Source: Lachnospiraceae bacterium
GTDB taxonomy: Bacteria; Bacillota; Clostridia; Lachnospirales; Lachnospiraceae
DNA: 64,000 nucleotides
Reading direction: 5' to 3'
Assembly (NCBI GenBank): GCA_910575475.1
Contig: CAJTGD010000007.1
Span: 1 to 64,000 of the forward strand
Shown here: positions 31,410 to 41,773 of the stretch, one piece after another
Layout: each line of letters begins with the position of its first letter
Position numbering within the stretch: the first letter of the stretch is position 1
Position numbers and translations under genes: made by a program
Notes under the pieces: generated by a model
The model's database searches: none
Told to the model about the DNA's origin: nothing
Seen by the model: the letters and a program-made list of their open reading frames with translations, nothing else

Positions 31410-32482
31410 TGCATATGGGAAATTTTTTAAACGGTATCGATATTTCGGCTTGGCAGACTGGAATCAATCTTGCGGCAGTACCGGCCGATTTTGTGATTAT
31501 CAAAGTGACAGAAGGGACTGGCTACGAGAATCCGGATTGGCGTCGCCAGTATCAGCAGGCAAAATCTTCCGGAAAGCGTTTGGGACTTTACCATTACGCA
31601 AACGGAAGAGATGTAGTAGCTGAAGCAAACTACTTTTTAAGCAAGATTCAAGACTGTATCGGGACGGCGATGCTGTTTCTGGATTGGGAAAAAGAGAATA
31701 ATCCAACATTCGGAGTCAATGACTACAACTGGTGTAATCATTGGCTCTCTTACGTTAAGCAGAAAACCGGGGTGACGCCGATCATCTACATCTCCCAGAG
31801 TGTGATGCCGGTCTTACAGAATCTGAAATTTGAGTTCTGGATCGCACAGTATGCGAACATGGATACAACCGGATACCAGAGCAACCCATGGAACGAAGGG
31901 GCGTATGGATGCCTAATCCGCCAGTATTCTTCCAGAGGCAGGCTGTCCGGATTTGGCGGAGATCTGGATCTGAACAAGTTCTATGGTACAGGAGCTGATT
32001 GGGACAAGCGTGCAAAAGGTGTCTCTGTCCATGGAAACAATGCATCACCGTCTAAACCTGGCTCTGCAACCGTACAAGCTCCGACCGAACCTACATTACA
32101 GGTGGCAGTTGATGTGATGCAGGGAAGATATGGAAACGGCGATGTGCGAAAGAAAGCACTTGGATCCAGGTATGATGAAGTACAGAGCTTCATTGACCAC
32201 ATTTCAACGGCTTCGAAAGAGACTCTGGCGGCGGAAGTGAAGCAGGGGAAGTACGGAAACGGAGAAGTAAGACGTGTTGTCCTAGGGGCAAGATACAACG
32301 AAGTGCAGAACCTGATCGACCAGCAGTCAAATTCCGGAGGAATGTGGTACATTATTCAGTCAGGTGACACGCTGTCGGGGATTGCGGCAAAGTATGGTAC
32401 CACCTGGCAGCAGCTGGCAAAGATTAACGGAATCGGGAACCCGAATTACATTATGCCTGGACGGAAAATCAGGATTCGGTAG
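31406..32482 (+). CDS. endolysin: GH25 muramidase, two CW_7-type repeats, LysM
   Basis: The 358-residue protein is a modular cell-wall lysin. Residues ~4-195 form a GH25 muramidase (GIDISAWQ with Asp, VIIKVTEG, GLYHYANG, LFLDWEKE with the acidic pair, and FWIAQYAN). Then come two CW_7-type units (QGRYGNGDVRKKALGSRY and QGKYGNGEVRRVVLGARY) that bind peptidoglycan, and a C-terminal LysM (YIIQSGDTLSGIAAKYG). Start ATG 31406, 31409 or 31415 is possible. It cleaves host peptidoglycan. Unusually, it lies between tail chaperone and tape measure, far from the holin genes. Confidence 0.93.
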   Translation: MMHMGNFLNGIDISAWQTGINLAAVPADFVIIKVTEGTGYENPDWRRQYQQAKSSGKRLGLYHYANGRDVVAEANYFLSKIQDCIGTAMLFLDWEKENNPTFGVNDYNWCNHWLSYVKQKTGVTPIIYISQSVMPVLQNLKFEFWIAQYANMDTTGYQSNPWNEGAYGCLIRQYSSRGRLSGFGGDLDLNKFYGTGADWDKRAKGVSVHGNNASPSKPGSATVQAPTEPTLQVAVDVMQGRYGNGDVRKKALGSRYDEVQSFIDHISTASKETLAAEVKQGKYGNGEVRRVVLGARYNEVQNLIDQQSNSGGMWYIIQSGDTLSGIAAKYGTTWQQLAKINGIGNPNYIMPGRKIRIR

Positions 32483-32493
32483 GAGGATTCAAA

Positions 32494-32871
32494 ATGATAG
32501 TGGTTAAGCATAGCGGGAACTTTGATAAGACGGAGAAGTTCTTAAAGAAAATGAGTAAAGGCGACATCTTCAAGTCGCTGGATCGATATGGACGAAAGGG
32601 AGTTTCCGCTCTTGCTGCCTCGACACCGAGAGACAGTGGAAAAACCGCAGGCTCTTGGAGTTATGAGGTACAGATGGGGAGTGACTCGTATTCCATCATC
32701 TGGTCGAACAATAATACGAATAAAGGTGTAAATATAGCTGTTATTTTGCAGTATGGTCATGGAACCAGAAACGGAGGCTTCGTACAGGGAAGGGATTACA
32801 TTAACCCTGCTATGAGGCCTATTTTTGATGAAATTGCAGAAGAGGCATGGAAGGAGGTTACAAGGTCGTGA
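32494..32871 (+). CDS. HK97 gp10-like tail component
   Basis: AGGAGGATTCAAA precedes ATG 32494. The 125-residue protein has a basic helical N-terminus and the closing region ILQYGHGTRNGGFVQGRDYINPAMRPIF, which marks gp10-like tail-joining proteins. Its place after the endolysin and before the tape measure, rather than beside the connectors, suggests local rearrangement. Confidence 0.78.
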   Translation: MIVVKHSGNFDKTEKFLKKMSKGDIFKSLDRYGRKGVSALAASTPRDSGKTAGSWSYEVQMGSDSYSIIWSNNNTNKGVNIAVILQYGHGTRNGGFVQGRDYINPAMRPIFDEIAEEAWKEVTRS

Positions 32872-35800
32872 GCAGTGTTGATAATCGAATCGTTAAGATG
32901 CAGTTTGAAAATAGTTCCTTCCAAAAGAACGCGACTGAAACGATCGGTACTCTGGATCGCCTGAAGCAGGCCTTGAATCTTACCGGAGCCTCGAAAGGGC
33001 TGGAAGGAATTTCGGCCGCCGCTGCATCTGTCAATCTGGGACATCTTTCAGAGGGTGTGGAGAACGCGAACAATAGTTTTAGCGTTTTCGGAGCGGCTGC
33101 GGCAGTAGTATTAGGCAACATCGCCACCAAAGCAATTGAAACCGGGGCACAGGTAGCTAAAGCGTTTGTGTTGGATCCGGTTCTTCAGGGCTTCCAAGAG
33201 TATGAGCTCAAAATGAACTCTATTCAAACTATGATGATGAGTACCGGAGAGCCGCTGGAACGAGTGAATCAGAAACTGGGCGAGTTAAACAACTATGCTG
33301 ATAAAACCATATATTCGTTCTCAGACATGACTTCGAATATAGGTAAATTTACTAATGCTGGTGTCGGTCTGGATGCTTCGGTGGCAGCTATTCAGGGTGT
33401 AGCTAATGTGGCAGCACTTTCTGGAGCCAATGCTACAGAAGCGTCCCATGCGATGTACAACTTCGGACAGGCTCTGTCCTCTGGTGCCGTTAGACTTGTC
33501 GACTGGAAATCGATCGAAGTTGCGAATATGGCGACTGTTGAGTTTAAAAATGAGTTGATTCAGACGGCGTTAGAGATGGGGACTTTGGTTCAGCAGGGAG
33601 ATAGATATATTTCTACGACCACTGATTTGAATGGGAAGGTCTCGGAAGCGTTTAATGCTACACAGATGTTTAATGATTCGTTGTCTTCGCAATGGATGAC
33701 TTCGGAAGTGCTAACAGCAACATTAGGCCGCTATGCTGATGAAACTACAGAAATCGGTAAGAAAGCGTTTAAAGCCGCTACACAGGTTAAGACCTTTTCG
33801 CAGCTTATAGATACAACAAAGGAAGCTATCGGGACTGGATGGGCAGATGCTTTTGAAATTGTAATAGGCAATTTTGAAGAGGCGAGAGATCTTTGGACAT
33901 CTGTAGCCAACGTTACTGGCGATGTGATTGACCGGCAGGCAAAAGCTCGACAGGAAATGCTTCAAACTTGGAAAGACTTAGGCGGACGAACTAATCTGAT
34001 ACAGGGATTATCTAACGTATTCCATGCTCTCGGCGCTGTTATGAATGCTATTGGTGATGCTTGGAAGTCAGTATTTCCGCCGATGACGGGAACAAAATTG
34101 GCATTACTTACTCAGCAGTTTCTGAAATTCACAGAAACATTAAAACCATCCGAAAGTCTATTGAATGCGATCCGAAATGTATTTACTGGCCTGTTTAGCG
34201 TTATCAGCTTTGGAATCAAGGTAGTATCTCCATTTGTTAGCATAGCATTAAAACTTGTTGGTGTATTTGTGCAATTGGTCGGAGTTATCATGCGGATTCT
34301 CTCACCAATTGGAGCGTTCATTGGATTTTTGAATAATGCGGTACTTAGCACAACACATCTGAATCAGGCAACACGGTTAATCAAGTCAGCATTCGAAGCG
34401 TTATTATCTCCGATTAAAAAGTTTGGTTCACTATTCGAGCCGGTATTTGGTAAGGCTTCCGAAATAGTAGACGACTTTGGCAGAAAAGCATCTCAGATGT
34501 ATGCCAAAGTATTCAATGTGGTTAAGCGGTTTGATTTGGAAGATGCCGTAGGGCCAATTACGAGTGTTTTAAAAACGATCGGCATGGCTTTTGCAGGACT
34601 TGGAGCCTTAATCGGAAGCGGTCTGCAATCCTTAGGAATATGGGTATCTGGACAATCCTGGTTTCAAGAATTCATACAGTCACTTGATACATATCGTGAC
34701 AATATCAACAGTAAGTTGACAGATTTTGCGAATGTTTTGAGCGAACGAAAGAATGAAATAGGCGAAGCTCTGTCTTCCTTATTTAAAAACATAAATACCA
34801 TGGATGTGTCAGACTGGTCAGAAGCTTTTGAAGTTCTCAGTTCCCGCTTTCAGGAAGCTGTTGATGACTTGAAATTCAAAACGGAAGGATTCAAAGCATG
34901 GATCGGTTCACTCGAATTCCCAGAATTGAGTTCGATATTAGACGGCATAGCGAAGCCCTTCAAAAGTCTAAGTGATATCATACAAAAAGCATTGGCTAAT
35001 ACTCCTTCCGTGGTGCAAAATGCGTTCACGCTGATAGGAACCGCAATCAAAGGAGGCGCAGCAATAATAGCAGGCGGTTTCATGCTTGTAATAGAAGGAA
35101 TCACTACATTATGGGAATCCGCTGGAGGCACGATTACCGATTTTATCCGTGAGATCGGAAATTTAGTTGGTGATGGTTTTGATTATATTTTCGACAAGAT
35201 CAGTCTGGCCAGCGATATCCTGAAGGATTTGTTGGAACCATTTTTTGATCTGCTGAAGAACCGGCAATTTGGTTCTAATCTGGAAACAGGTATATTTGGA
35301 ATCATCGCGCTTGGGATTAAACATTTATTGGACGCGCTTTCTAAATTTACAAATGAAGGAGCGGGAGTCTTAAAAGGTGTTACGAAAGTTCTGGATGGTG
35401 TAAGAGGATGTCTGGAGGCTTATCAAAAGTCTTTGAAAGCAGAGACCTTAATGACCATAGCAAAGGCAATAGGCATTTTGGCGGCATCCATATTTATACT
35501 GGCATTGGTACCGAGTGATCAATTAATGACAGGAGTTACCGCAATTTCAGCGGCAGCAGTCGAATTGATGGTCGCTATGAAAATACTCTCAAAGATTCTA
35601 GATAAATCAAAGTTCGAAGGTGTTGGCAAGGTATCAGCGGCGATGCTTGCTCTGGCGGCATCTACAGCGATCCTGGGGTTGGCTTTGAAAAGCTTAAGCG
35701 GTTTGGAATGGGAGGAATTGGGCGTAGGGTTAACCGGAGTCACCGTTTTAATCGGCGAATTGATTGCGACCAGCTTAATTCTATCTAAACACGAAGCAAA

Positions 35801-38417
35801 ATTTTCCAAAGGGGTATTTTCGCTATTGCTGTTCGCTATGGCTATAAAGGAAATGGGGAAAGCAGTCACAGCATTATCTGGATTGGATACCGGGAATGCG
35901 GTATTGGGCTTGGCTACCGTCGGGTTGCTGACTGCGGCATTAGCTGCATTTGTAAGAGTAGCTAAAGTGTCTCAACTCAAAATGGAGAATGGCGTAGCTA
36001 TAGCGGCAATCGCAACAGCTATAAAAACAATGGCATCTTCGGTAGAGAGCCTTGGTTCTTTAAATATTAAACAGCTCCAAAAAGGTCTCGGTTCTATGGG
36101 AATCGCTTTAGCGGAAATTGCGCTGGCAGCAAGAGCAATGAGCGGATTAGGGAGCATGGGTAATATAGGAACCACGTTTGTTGCGCTTGGTGTTGCAATG
36201 TTGGAATTTTCGGCAGTAATCGCAATATTAGGCAGTATGCAGTTAGAAACTGTAGCTCAGGGAATGATCGCATTAGGAGTTGCGCTTGCCGAATTGGCAC
36301 TTGCATCAAATGTGATGAAAGGAACATTGGGAGCATCAGCCGCTGTACTAGCTATGGCAACCGCACTACTGGTTTTAACGCCAGTTATCGCAGTGTTAGG
36401 ATCATTACCCCTGGCGGTCATTGCGACTGGATTAGGAACTATTGCGGCGGCATTCACCATTATGGGAGTTGCCGGATACTTGCTGGCGCCAGTTGCCCCG
36501 ATCATTGCCCTCTTAGCTGGATCATTGTTACTGCTATCAACGTCCGTAATCGTTGCAGGAGCCGGTCTTATCGCGTTTGGAACAGGTCTCGCGGCTGTAG
36601 CGGCCGGCATCGTTGCCTTTGCAGCAATATCTTCAGCGGCTATTAACGGGTTTTTAATGGCACTGGAAGCGTTGATATCCGGTATCTTAAGAACAATAGC
36701 TAATGTAGCAGACGATGTCGCTCAAGCCGCTGCGTCAATAGTGATTGCGTTGGCTAATGCGATTATTCAGGCGGCACCGGCAGTTATGACAGCTGCTTTC
36801 ACATTGATATCTTTGTTAGTGCAAGGAATTACAGAACTATTGCCGCAATTGGCGGAACTTGGAGTTCAAATTGTCGTTTCACTATTGGACGCTATTTCCA
36901 GCCATGCCTATGAGATTGCGGATGCGGGAATCGAATTGGTAACAAATCTGGCAAATGCGATTTCAGATAATCTTGATCCATTACTTCAAGCCGCGTCAAA
37001 TCTCGTAATATCGTTGATTAATGGTATTGCGAATGCGTTGAGAGAAAATGTGGGACCACTTATGGATGCGCTAAAGAATTTATGGTCGTCCTTAGTTGAG
37101 TCTATATTGGAAATCGTGGCGAGTCTATTGGAAGATCTGCCAGGCATAGGCGACGCTGCGGCTGAGAAAGTAAGAGAAGCGAAAGAAAAGATTCGTTCGG
37201 AATTAGCTCCTGAATCCATGTCCCAAATAGGGAGCGATGCTGTAAATGGATTAAATAGCGGAATCCAAAGTGGGAGCGAAACCACGACGCAAACAGCGCT
37301 GCAACTGGGATCAAATGTAAAGTCGAAAATCAGCGAAGGAGTCGGGGATTTATATCCGGTAGGTTCTGGCAAGATCTCTGATTTCTGCGGCGGTATGGAA
37401 AGTATGTCCGGAAATGCTTTTGATTCTGGTAATTTAGTTGGAATAAGTTCAGTAAATGGTCTGGAAAGTATTGCTGGAATGTTTCCGGCAGACGGCACAC
37501 TTGATGGTTCAGAGTTCGCCAACGCTTTATCTGCTACATCCGGAGACGCACAAGCAGCAGGCAACGAAGTGGGAACAAGTGCTTCGCAGGCGGTTAATAG
37601 CCATGTTCCAGAGTTTAATCCGATGGGTAACGAAGCGGGAACCCAATGGGCAGGTGGAATTAGCGGAAAATCGGGAGATGCACAATCGGCTGGAAATAGC
37701 ATTGGTGCCAGTGCTGTATCTGGTGTCTCCGCACATGTAGGCAGCTTCTACGGATTAGGTGATAGCGCCGGTGCGGGATTTGCGGCAGGGATCGCTGGCA
37801 AAATTCAGTCAGTAGCGGCAGCGGCAGGCGATATGGTAAGGAGTGCTATTGCGGCCGCCAGAGAAGCACAAGATTCAAATTCACCTTCTAAAGAATTTGC
37901 CAAACTTGGTGGAGATGCCGGAGACGGTTTGATCGTAGGATATCGGAACAAGAAAGGTGAGGTTCAGGATGCCGCCGCCGATATGGTTGGCGGTTCTTTA
38001 AGTGGAGTTGGAACAGCTATTAGTGCGGCTCTTCGCGCTATTGAAAATGCGGACGATTTTACCCCGACGGTTACTCCAGTAGTGGATTTATCAAATGTAT
38101 CGGCAAGCGCAAAACAGATTTCCGGCTTGCTAAATCAAAATGAAGGATTGCAGATGGCAGCGAAAGTGACTTCAACGATTAACACCAGGGAGGAATATAG
38201 TGAGCAAATCCTTCAAGATTTTGCCAGAGGGTTCGAAACCCGTGATAAGTCGCTTATGGACAGCTTGAAGGAACTTCGAAGCGATTTTATAAAAATAGCG
38301 AAAGGATTTTCGCAATTAAAAGTTGTCATGGACAACGGTACCTTGGTGGGTGAGCTGGCCGGGCCGATGGATCAGATATTGGGCGAACGTATGGCATACG
38401 CAGAAAGGGGGATGTAA
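32868..38417 (+). CDS. tape measure protein
   Basis: GTG 32868 is preferred because AAGGAGGTT precedes it; ATG 32847 contains that ribosome site. The 1849-residue protein starts SSVDNRIVKMQFENSSF, typical of this tape measure group, and has alternating helical and hydrophobic stretches through residues ~400-1300, with Gly/Ala-rich, repeat-like parts near 1450-1650. It sets tail length; by the usual ~1.5 angstrom per residue rule the tail would be near 270-280 nm. Long antisense ORFs over it are shadows. Confidence 0.92.
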   Translation: MSSVDNRIVKMQFENSSFQKNATETIGTLDRLKQALNLTGASKGLEGISAAAASVNLGHLSEGVENANNSFSVFGAAAAVVLGNIATKAIETGAQVAKAFVLDPVLQGFQEYELKMNSIQTMMMSTGEPLERVNQKLGELNNYADKTIYSFSDMTSNIGKFTNAGVGLDASVAAIQGVANVAALSGANATEASHAMYNFGQALSSGAVRLVDWKSIEVANMATVEFKNELIQTALEMGTLVQQGDRYISTTTDLNGKVSEAFNATQMFNDSLSSQWMTSEVLTATLGRYADETTEIGKKAFKAATQVKTFSQLIDTTKEAIGTGWADAFEIVIGNFEEARDLWTSVANVTGDVIDRQAKARQEMLQTWKDLGGRTNLIQGLSNVFHALGAVMNAIGDAWKSVFPPMTGTKLALLTQQFLKFTETLKPSESLLNAIRNVFTGLFSVISFGIKVVSPFVSIALKLVGVFVQLVGVIMRILSPIGAFIGFLNNAVLSTTHLNQATRLIKSAFEALLSPIKKFGSLFEPVFGKASEIVDDFGRKASQMYAKVFNVVKRFDLEDAVGPITSVLKTIGMAFAGLGALIGSGLQSLGIWVSGQSWFQEFIQSLDTYRDNINSKLTDFANVLSERKNEIGEALSSLFKNINTMDVSDWSEAFEVLSSRFQEAVDDLKFKTEGFKAWIGSLEFPELSSILDGIAKPFKSLSDIIQKALANTPSVVQNAFTLIGTAIKGGAAIIAGGFMLVIEGITTLWESAGGTITDFIREIGNLVGDGFDYIFDKISLASDILKDLLEPFFDLLKNRQFGSNLETGIFGIIALGIKHLLDALSKFTNEGAGVLKGVTKVLDGVRGCLEAYQKSLKAETLMTIAKAIGILAASIFILALVPSDQLMTGVTAISAAAVELMVAMKILSKILDKSKFEGVGKVSAAMLALAASTAILGLALKSLSGLEWEELGVGLTGVTVLIGELIATSLILSKHEAKFSKGVFSLLLFAMAIKEMGKAVTALSGLDTGNAVLGLATVGLLTAALAAFVRVAKVSQLKMENGVAIAAIATAIKTMASSVESLGSLNIKQLQKGLGSMGIALAEIALAARAMSGLGSMGNIGTTFVALGVAMLEFSAVIAILGSMQLETVAQGMIALGVALAELALASNVMKGTLGASAAVLAMATALLVLTPVIAVLGSLPLAVIATGLGTIAAAFTIMGVAGYLLAPVAPIIALLAGSLLLLSTSVIVAGAGLIAFGTGLAAVAAGIVAFAAISSAAINGFLMALEALISGILRTIANVADDVAQAAASIVIALANAIIQAAPAVMTAAFTLISLLVQGITELLPQLAELGVQIVVSLLDAISSHAYEIADAGIELVTNLANAISDNLDPLLQAASNLVISLINGIANALRENVGPLMDALKNLWSSLVESILEIVASLLEDLPGIGDAAAEKVREAKEKIRSELAPESMSQIGSDAVNGLNSGIQSGSETTTQTALQLGSNVKSKISEGVGDLYPVGSGKISDFCGGMESMSGNAFDSGNLVGISSVNGLESIAGMFPADGTLDGSEFANALSATSGDAQAAGNEVGTSASQAVNSHVPEFNPMGNEAGTQWAGGISGKSGDAQSAGNSIGASAVSGVSAHVGSFYGLGDSAGAGFAAGIAGKIQSVAAAAGDMVRSAIAAAREAQDSNSPSKEFAKLGGDAGDGLIVGYRNKKGEVQDAAADMVGGSLSGVGTAISAALRAIENADDFTPTVTPVVDLSNVSASAKQISGLLNQNEGLQMAAKVTSTINTREEYSEQILQDFARGFETRDKSLMDSLKELRSDFIKIAKGFSQLKVVMDNGTLVGELAGPMDQILGERMAYAERGM

Positions 38418-39200
38418 ATGTTCGAAAGTGTAGAGAATTATCATGTGCCGCACTCGATTACATTTGGTGAGAAGAATAGCTGGGACGACTGGCATCTTAT
38501 TGCTCCGACCAGGCCGTTTTTCAATCCCCCGGCTCAAAAGACAACATATCTTGATATACCGGGCGCGAAAGGGTCTCTTGATATTTCGGAGACCCTGACC
38601 GGTTATCCACTGTATGATAATCGTGAAGGACAATTCCAGTTTTTGGTGATGAACGGCTATAAAGACTGGACTGAGACTTACGCTGATATCATGGAGTATT
38701 TGCATGGAAGGCGTATTCAGGCGTATTTAGAAGACGATCCTGACTATTTTTACGAGGGACGATTCGAAGTTTCCGAATGGCAGTCTACGCATCCATGGAG
38801 CAGCATCACGATAAATTACAACGTTGATCCGTTTAAATGGTCGAAGAAGCTGTCTACAGAAGACTGGCTATGGGATCCATTCGTTTTTGCGACGGATTGG
38901 GTTAAGAAATCTCCGTTCAGAGACATTGTGATCGACAGCGATGAGTGGACGGCATATGCATTTAAACCGCAGGATTTCGGGGTGGCTCCGGTCTGCCCGT
39001 ATTTTATTGTGGACACGGAATCCGGATCGGGGCTGGATGTAAAGTATAAGAATCTCGCCCTGGGCTTATCCATAGAGCAGCATCTTCCAAACGGAAAAAC
39101 AAGGTATCCTGGGTTTATATTTTATGGATATTCGGAATATGAGCTATATTTCAAAGGTCACGGGACTTTATTTATCGAATTTCGAGCAGGGAGGTTATGA
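38418..39200 (+). CDS. distal tail protein (Dit)
   Basis: The gene starts right after the tape measure stop. The 260-residue protein has the Dit-like N-terminal strand region (HSITFGEKNSWDDWHLI), the belt (AKGSLDISETLTGYPLYDNREGQFQF) and a galectin-like C-terminal half. Dit forms the hub at the tail tip linking the tail tube to Tal and fibres. Confidence 0.85.
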   Translation: MFESVENYHVPHSITFGEKNSWDDWHLIAPTRPFFNPPAQKTTYLDIPGAKGSLDISETLTGYPLYDNREGQFQFLVMNGYKDWTETYADIMEYLHGRRIQAYLEDDPDYFYEGRFEVSEWQSTHPWSSITINYNVDPFKWSKKLSTEDWLWDPFVFATDWVKKSPFRDIVIDSDEWTAYAFKPQDFGVAPVCPYFIVDTESGSGLDVKYKNLALGLSIEQHLPNGKTRYPGFIFYGYSEYELYFKGHGTLFIEFRAGRL

Positions 39201-41236
39201 CTATGTACAGCGTATATTCGGATGATATATGTATTCATAACGATGCGTATTTGGACAACGGTTATAAACTTATCGGCCCGAAACTTACGTTAGAAGACAA
39301 TTCGGCAGGATCATTCGAAATGACAATCCCCCTGAATAATGTCGGGTATGATAGTGCAAAACGTTTAGCTTCGACAATACATATCGAGAGAGATGGTAAA
39401 TTCTTTTGGGAAGGACGCATCATCAATGAAAAATCTGATTTCTGGAAGCAAAGACGTATGACTTGTGAGGGGGAACTTGGTTATCTGAATGACACAACGC
39501 AGCCGCCGGGAGAGTACCACGATTATACAGTTCGGCAGTTTTTGACTGCATTAATCGCCGAACACAACCGGAAGGTTGATGACAGCAAGAAATTTACAGT
39601 TGGGGTGGTCACAGTAACAGATTCCAATGACAGCTTGTATCGTTATACCAATAGTGAGACAACGTTCAAATGTATCCAGGAGAAGCTGGTAGACCGGCTC
39701 GGAGGACATATTCGGACACGACATGCTGATGGTGTAAGATATTTGGATTATCTTGCGGAATACCCAAACACCAATACACAGGAAGTTCGATTCGGAGAAA
39801 ATCTATTGGATTTCACAAAGAATTTCGACCTGACTAAACTCGCCACTGTGATTACGCCGAGAGGTGCAAGACTGGAAGAATCTCCGATAGAGGCATTGGA
39901 AGCCTATACAACGGTAGAAAGTGTAAACGGAGGGAGTATTTACGTCACTTCCGAGGAGGCAATTAAGACATACGGTTGGATCGAGCAGGTTGTGGATTGG
40001 GACGACGTTAATATTCCTGCTAATCTATTGAGAAAAGCAAAGGAATATTTAAAAGATGTGCAATTCGAGGAGATGGTGCTTGAGTTATCGGCGTTCGATC
40101 TGCATAACATTTCGAAAACTACAGAGCCGATCAGTTTGCTTGACCAAGTGAGGTGTGTATCGCCGCCGCATGGCATGGACCGGTATTTTCCTGTCACAAA
40201 GATGTCTATCCCTCTCGATCAACCGGATCAGGCTACTTATACGTTTGGGAATACAGAACAGTTAAGTCTTACTGCAAATAATAAAAAAATCAATAGTCAA
40301 ATTTTAAAAAGAATTGACGAACTTCCGACAAAGGAATCCATTTTAAAAGCGGCAAAGGATAACGCTACAGCGTTGATAACAATGGCTACGAATGGGTTTA
40401 TCACGATTACTAAAAACGAGTACGGCGCTCAGGAGCTTTATATCACAGATACCGTGGATTACACCAAAGCGACTCGATTGTGGAGGTGGAACATTAATGG
40501 GCTTGGATATTCCAAGGATGGAGGGGAGACGTTCGGCCTAGCTATGACTATGGATGGGGCAATCGTTGCGGACTTTATCACAGTGGGAACTATGAGTGCC
40601 GACCGGGTGAGAACTGGGATCTTAAAAAGTCAAAATGGAAATACTTCGTGGGATTTGAACACAGGGGTACTTACCATGGTGAAGGGATCGATCTCTCTTG
40701 GAAATGGTCGATTTTCTGTTGATGATTCCGGATATTTAACAAGTACGTCCGGAAAAATCGGTGGCTTTAATATTAGTACATCGGCCATATACAACGAATC
40801 TTTGTATTTAGATAAGAATGGTCTGACTATAAAAAGGGACGATGTTGCAATCGGGAGAATAGGGACTAACAATATCAAAGGTTATCCAACACAAAGAGGA
40901 TTGGTGTTTGACTTGGATCCGAATGGAAACTATATGGCTTGGGCTTATAAAAGGTCAGGAGGTACAGATTACGATATTGTAATGGCCTATGCCGCAAGTT
41001 ATACAAATGGCTTATCGACGGGTAAGATGAACATGGGTGTTGATCTGGATATGATGGGGCACAATATTCAAAATGGGTGGATTAATCCTAACAATGGAGG
41101 TGCTGTGGGTGGAATTACCGGTACGATGAATTTTGTAAAGGTCAATTCTATGAGCAGCGATGGAACCGTATCGAGTTGGTCTAACGGATGCAGGCTGGAA
41201 TTTAAAAAAGGGTTTCTTGTCGGCGCAACTTTTTAA
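39197..41236 (+). CDS. tail-associated baseplate protein (Tal/prophage endopeptidase type)
   Basis: ATG 39197 overlaps the Dit stop (ATGA); ATG 39203 is an alternative with better spacing to GGAGG. The 679-residue protein has an N-terminal Tal-like hub domain (~1-370, with RRMTCEGELGYLNDT, and DFTKNFDLTKLATVITPRGA), then a helical linker and a beta-rich C-terminal part with repeated Gly/Asp turns (~400-679). It closes the tail channel and carries receptor-binding proteins. Confidence 0.86.
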   Translation: MTMYSVYSDDICIHNDAYLDNGYKLIGPKLTLEDNSAGSFEMTIPLNNVGYDSAKRLASTIHIERDGKFFWEGRIINEKSDFWKQRRMTCEGELGYLNDTTQPPGEYHDYTVRQFLTALIAEHNRKVDDSKKFTVGVVTVTDSNDSLYRYTNSETTFKCIQEKLVDRLGGHIRTRHADGVRYLDYLAEYPNTNTQEVRFGENLLDFTKNFDLTKLATVITPRGARLEESPIEALEAYTTVESVNGGSIYVTSEEAIKTYGWIEQVVDWDDVNIPANLLRKAKEYLKDVQFEEMVLELSAFDLHNISKTTEPISLLDQVRCVSPPHGMDRYFPVTKMSIPLDQPDQATYTFGNTEQLSLTANNKKINSQILKRIDELPTKESILKAAKDNATALITMATNGFITITKNEYGAQELYITDTVDYTKATRLWRWNINGLGYSKDGGETFGLAMTMDGAIVADFITVGTMSADRVRTGILKSQNGNTSWDLNTGVLTMVKGSISLGNGRFSVDDSGYLTSTSGKIGGFNISTSAIYNESLYLDKNGLTIKRDDVAIGRIGTNNIKGYPTQRGLVFDLDPNGNYMAWAYKRSGGTDYDIVMAYAASYTNGLSTGKMNMGVDLDMMGHNIQNGWINPNNGGAVGGITGTMNFVKVNSMSSDGTVSSWSNGCRLEFKKGFLVGATF

Positions 41237-41248
41237 GGAGGAATGCGT

Positions 41249-41386
41249 ATGGCCGAAGAAACAACATATGTTGTGGGCAGTGATGGAGAGAAAAACTATA
41301 TGGTTACAAGAAGTACAGTTGACTATAGTAGTGAACCAACCTCTCCGAAAGATAATCAAGAACCAGAAAATGAAGGAGAAAAGTGA
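41249..41386 (+). CDS. 45-aa small phage protein
   Basis: AAGGAGGAATGCGT precedes ATG 41249. The 45-residue acidic peptide (AEETTYVVGSDGEKNYMV...) sits between Tal and the next gene. Unknown function. Confidence 0.6.
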   Translation: MAEETTYVVGSDGEKNYMVTRSTVDYSSEPTSPKDNQEPENEGEK

Positions 41387-41388
41387 CA

Positions 41389-41760
41389 ATGACATTGACA
41401 AATGCAAAAATGGAAGCGATGATTGAAGACCTGAAAATTCTTCTTCCACATAGAGATAAAATAGGATATGCGGCAGCTAGAAATACACGTATTCTGAATG
41501 ACGCTCTGACCGAGTATAGCAAGTTTAAAAACGATTTGATACTAAAATACGGAAAAGATGATACAGATAAAGAGGGAAACGCGCTCCCCACAGTTAGTCT
41601 TAAGTATTCAGATCCGAATTTCAAAGAATTTACAACAGAGCTGGAGAAAATTTCTACAATTGAGCATTCTGTAACACTTATGACTCTGAAATATGAGGAA
41701 ATTATAGGACTTTTGTCTGGGGAAGAAATACTCAGGGTTTCGTGGATGCTCGAAGATTAA
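41389..41760 (+). CDS. DUF1617-like phage protein
   Basis: ATG 41389 (or GTG 41383) follows GAAGGAGAAAAG. The 123-residue helical protein (NAKMEAMIEDLKILLPHRDKIGYAAARNTRILND) resembles DUF1617-type proteins placed between baseplate and fibre genes in Gram-positive siphophages. Function unknown. Confidence 0.65.
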   Translation: MTLTNAKMEAMIEDLKILLPHRDKIGYAAARNTRILNDALTEYSKFKNDLILKYGKDDTDKEGNALPTVSLKYSDPNFKEFTTELEKISTIEHSVTLMTLKYEEIIGLLSGEEILRVSWMLED

Positions 41761-41773
41761 GGAGGAGATATTA

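Noticed and set aside
36986..37702. 238-aa minus-strand ORF within the tape measure
   Set aside because: Composition (Pro/Ser/Ala-rich) and location inside a clear coding region mark it as a shadow.
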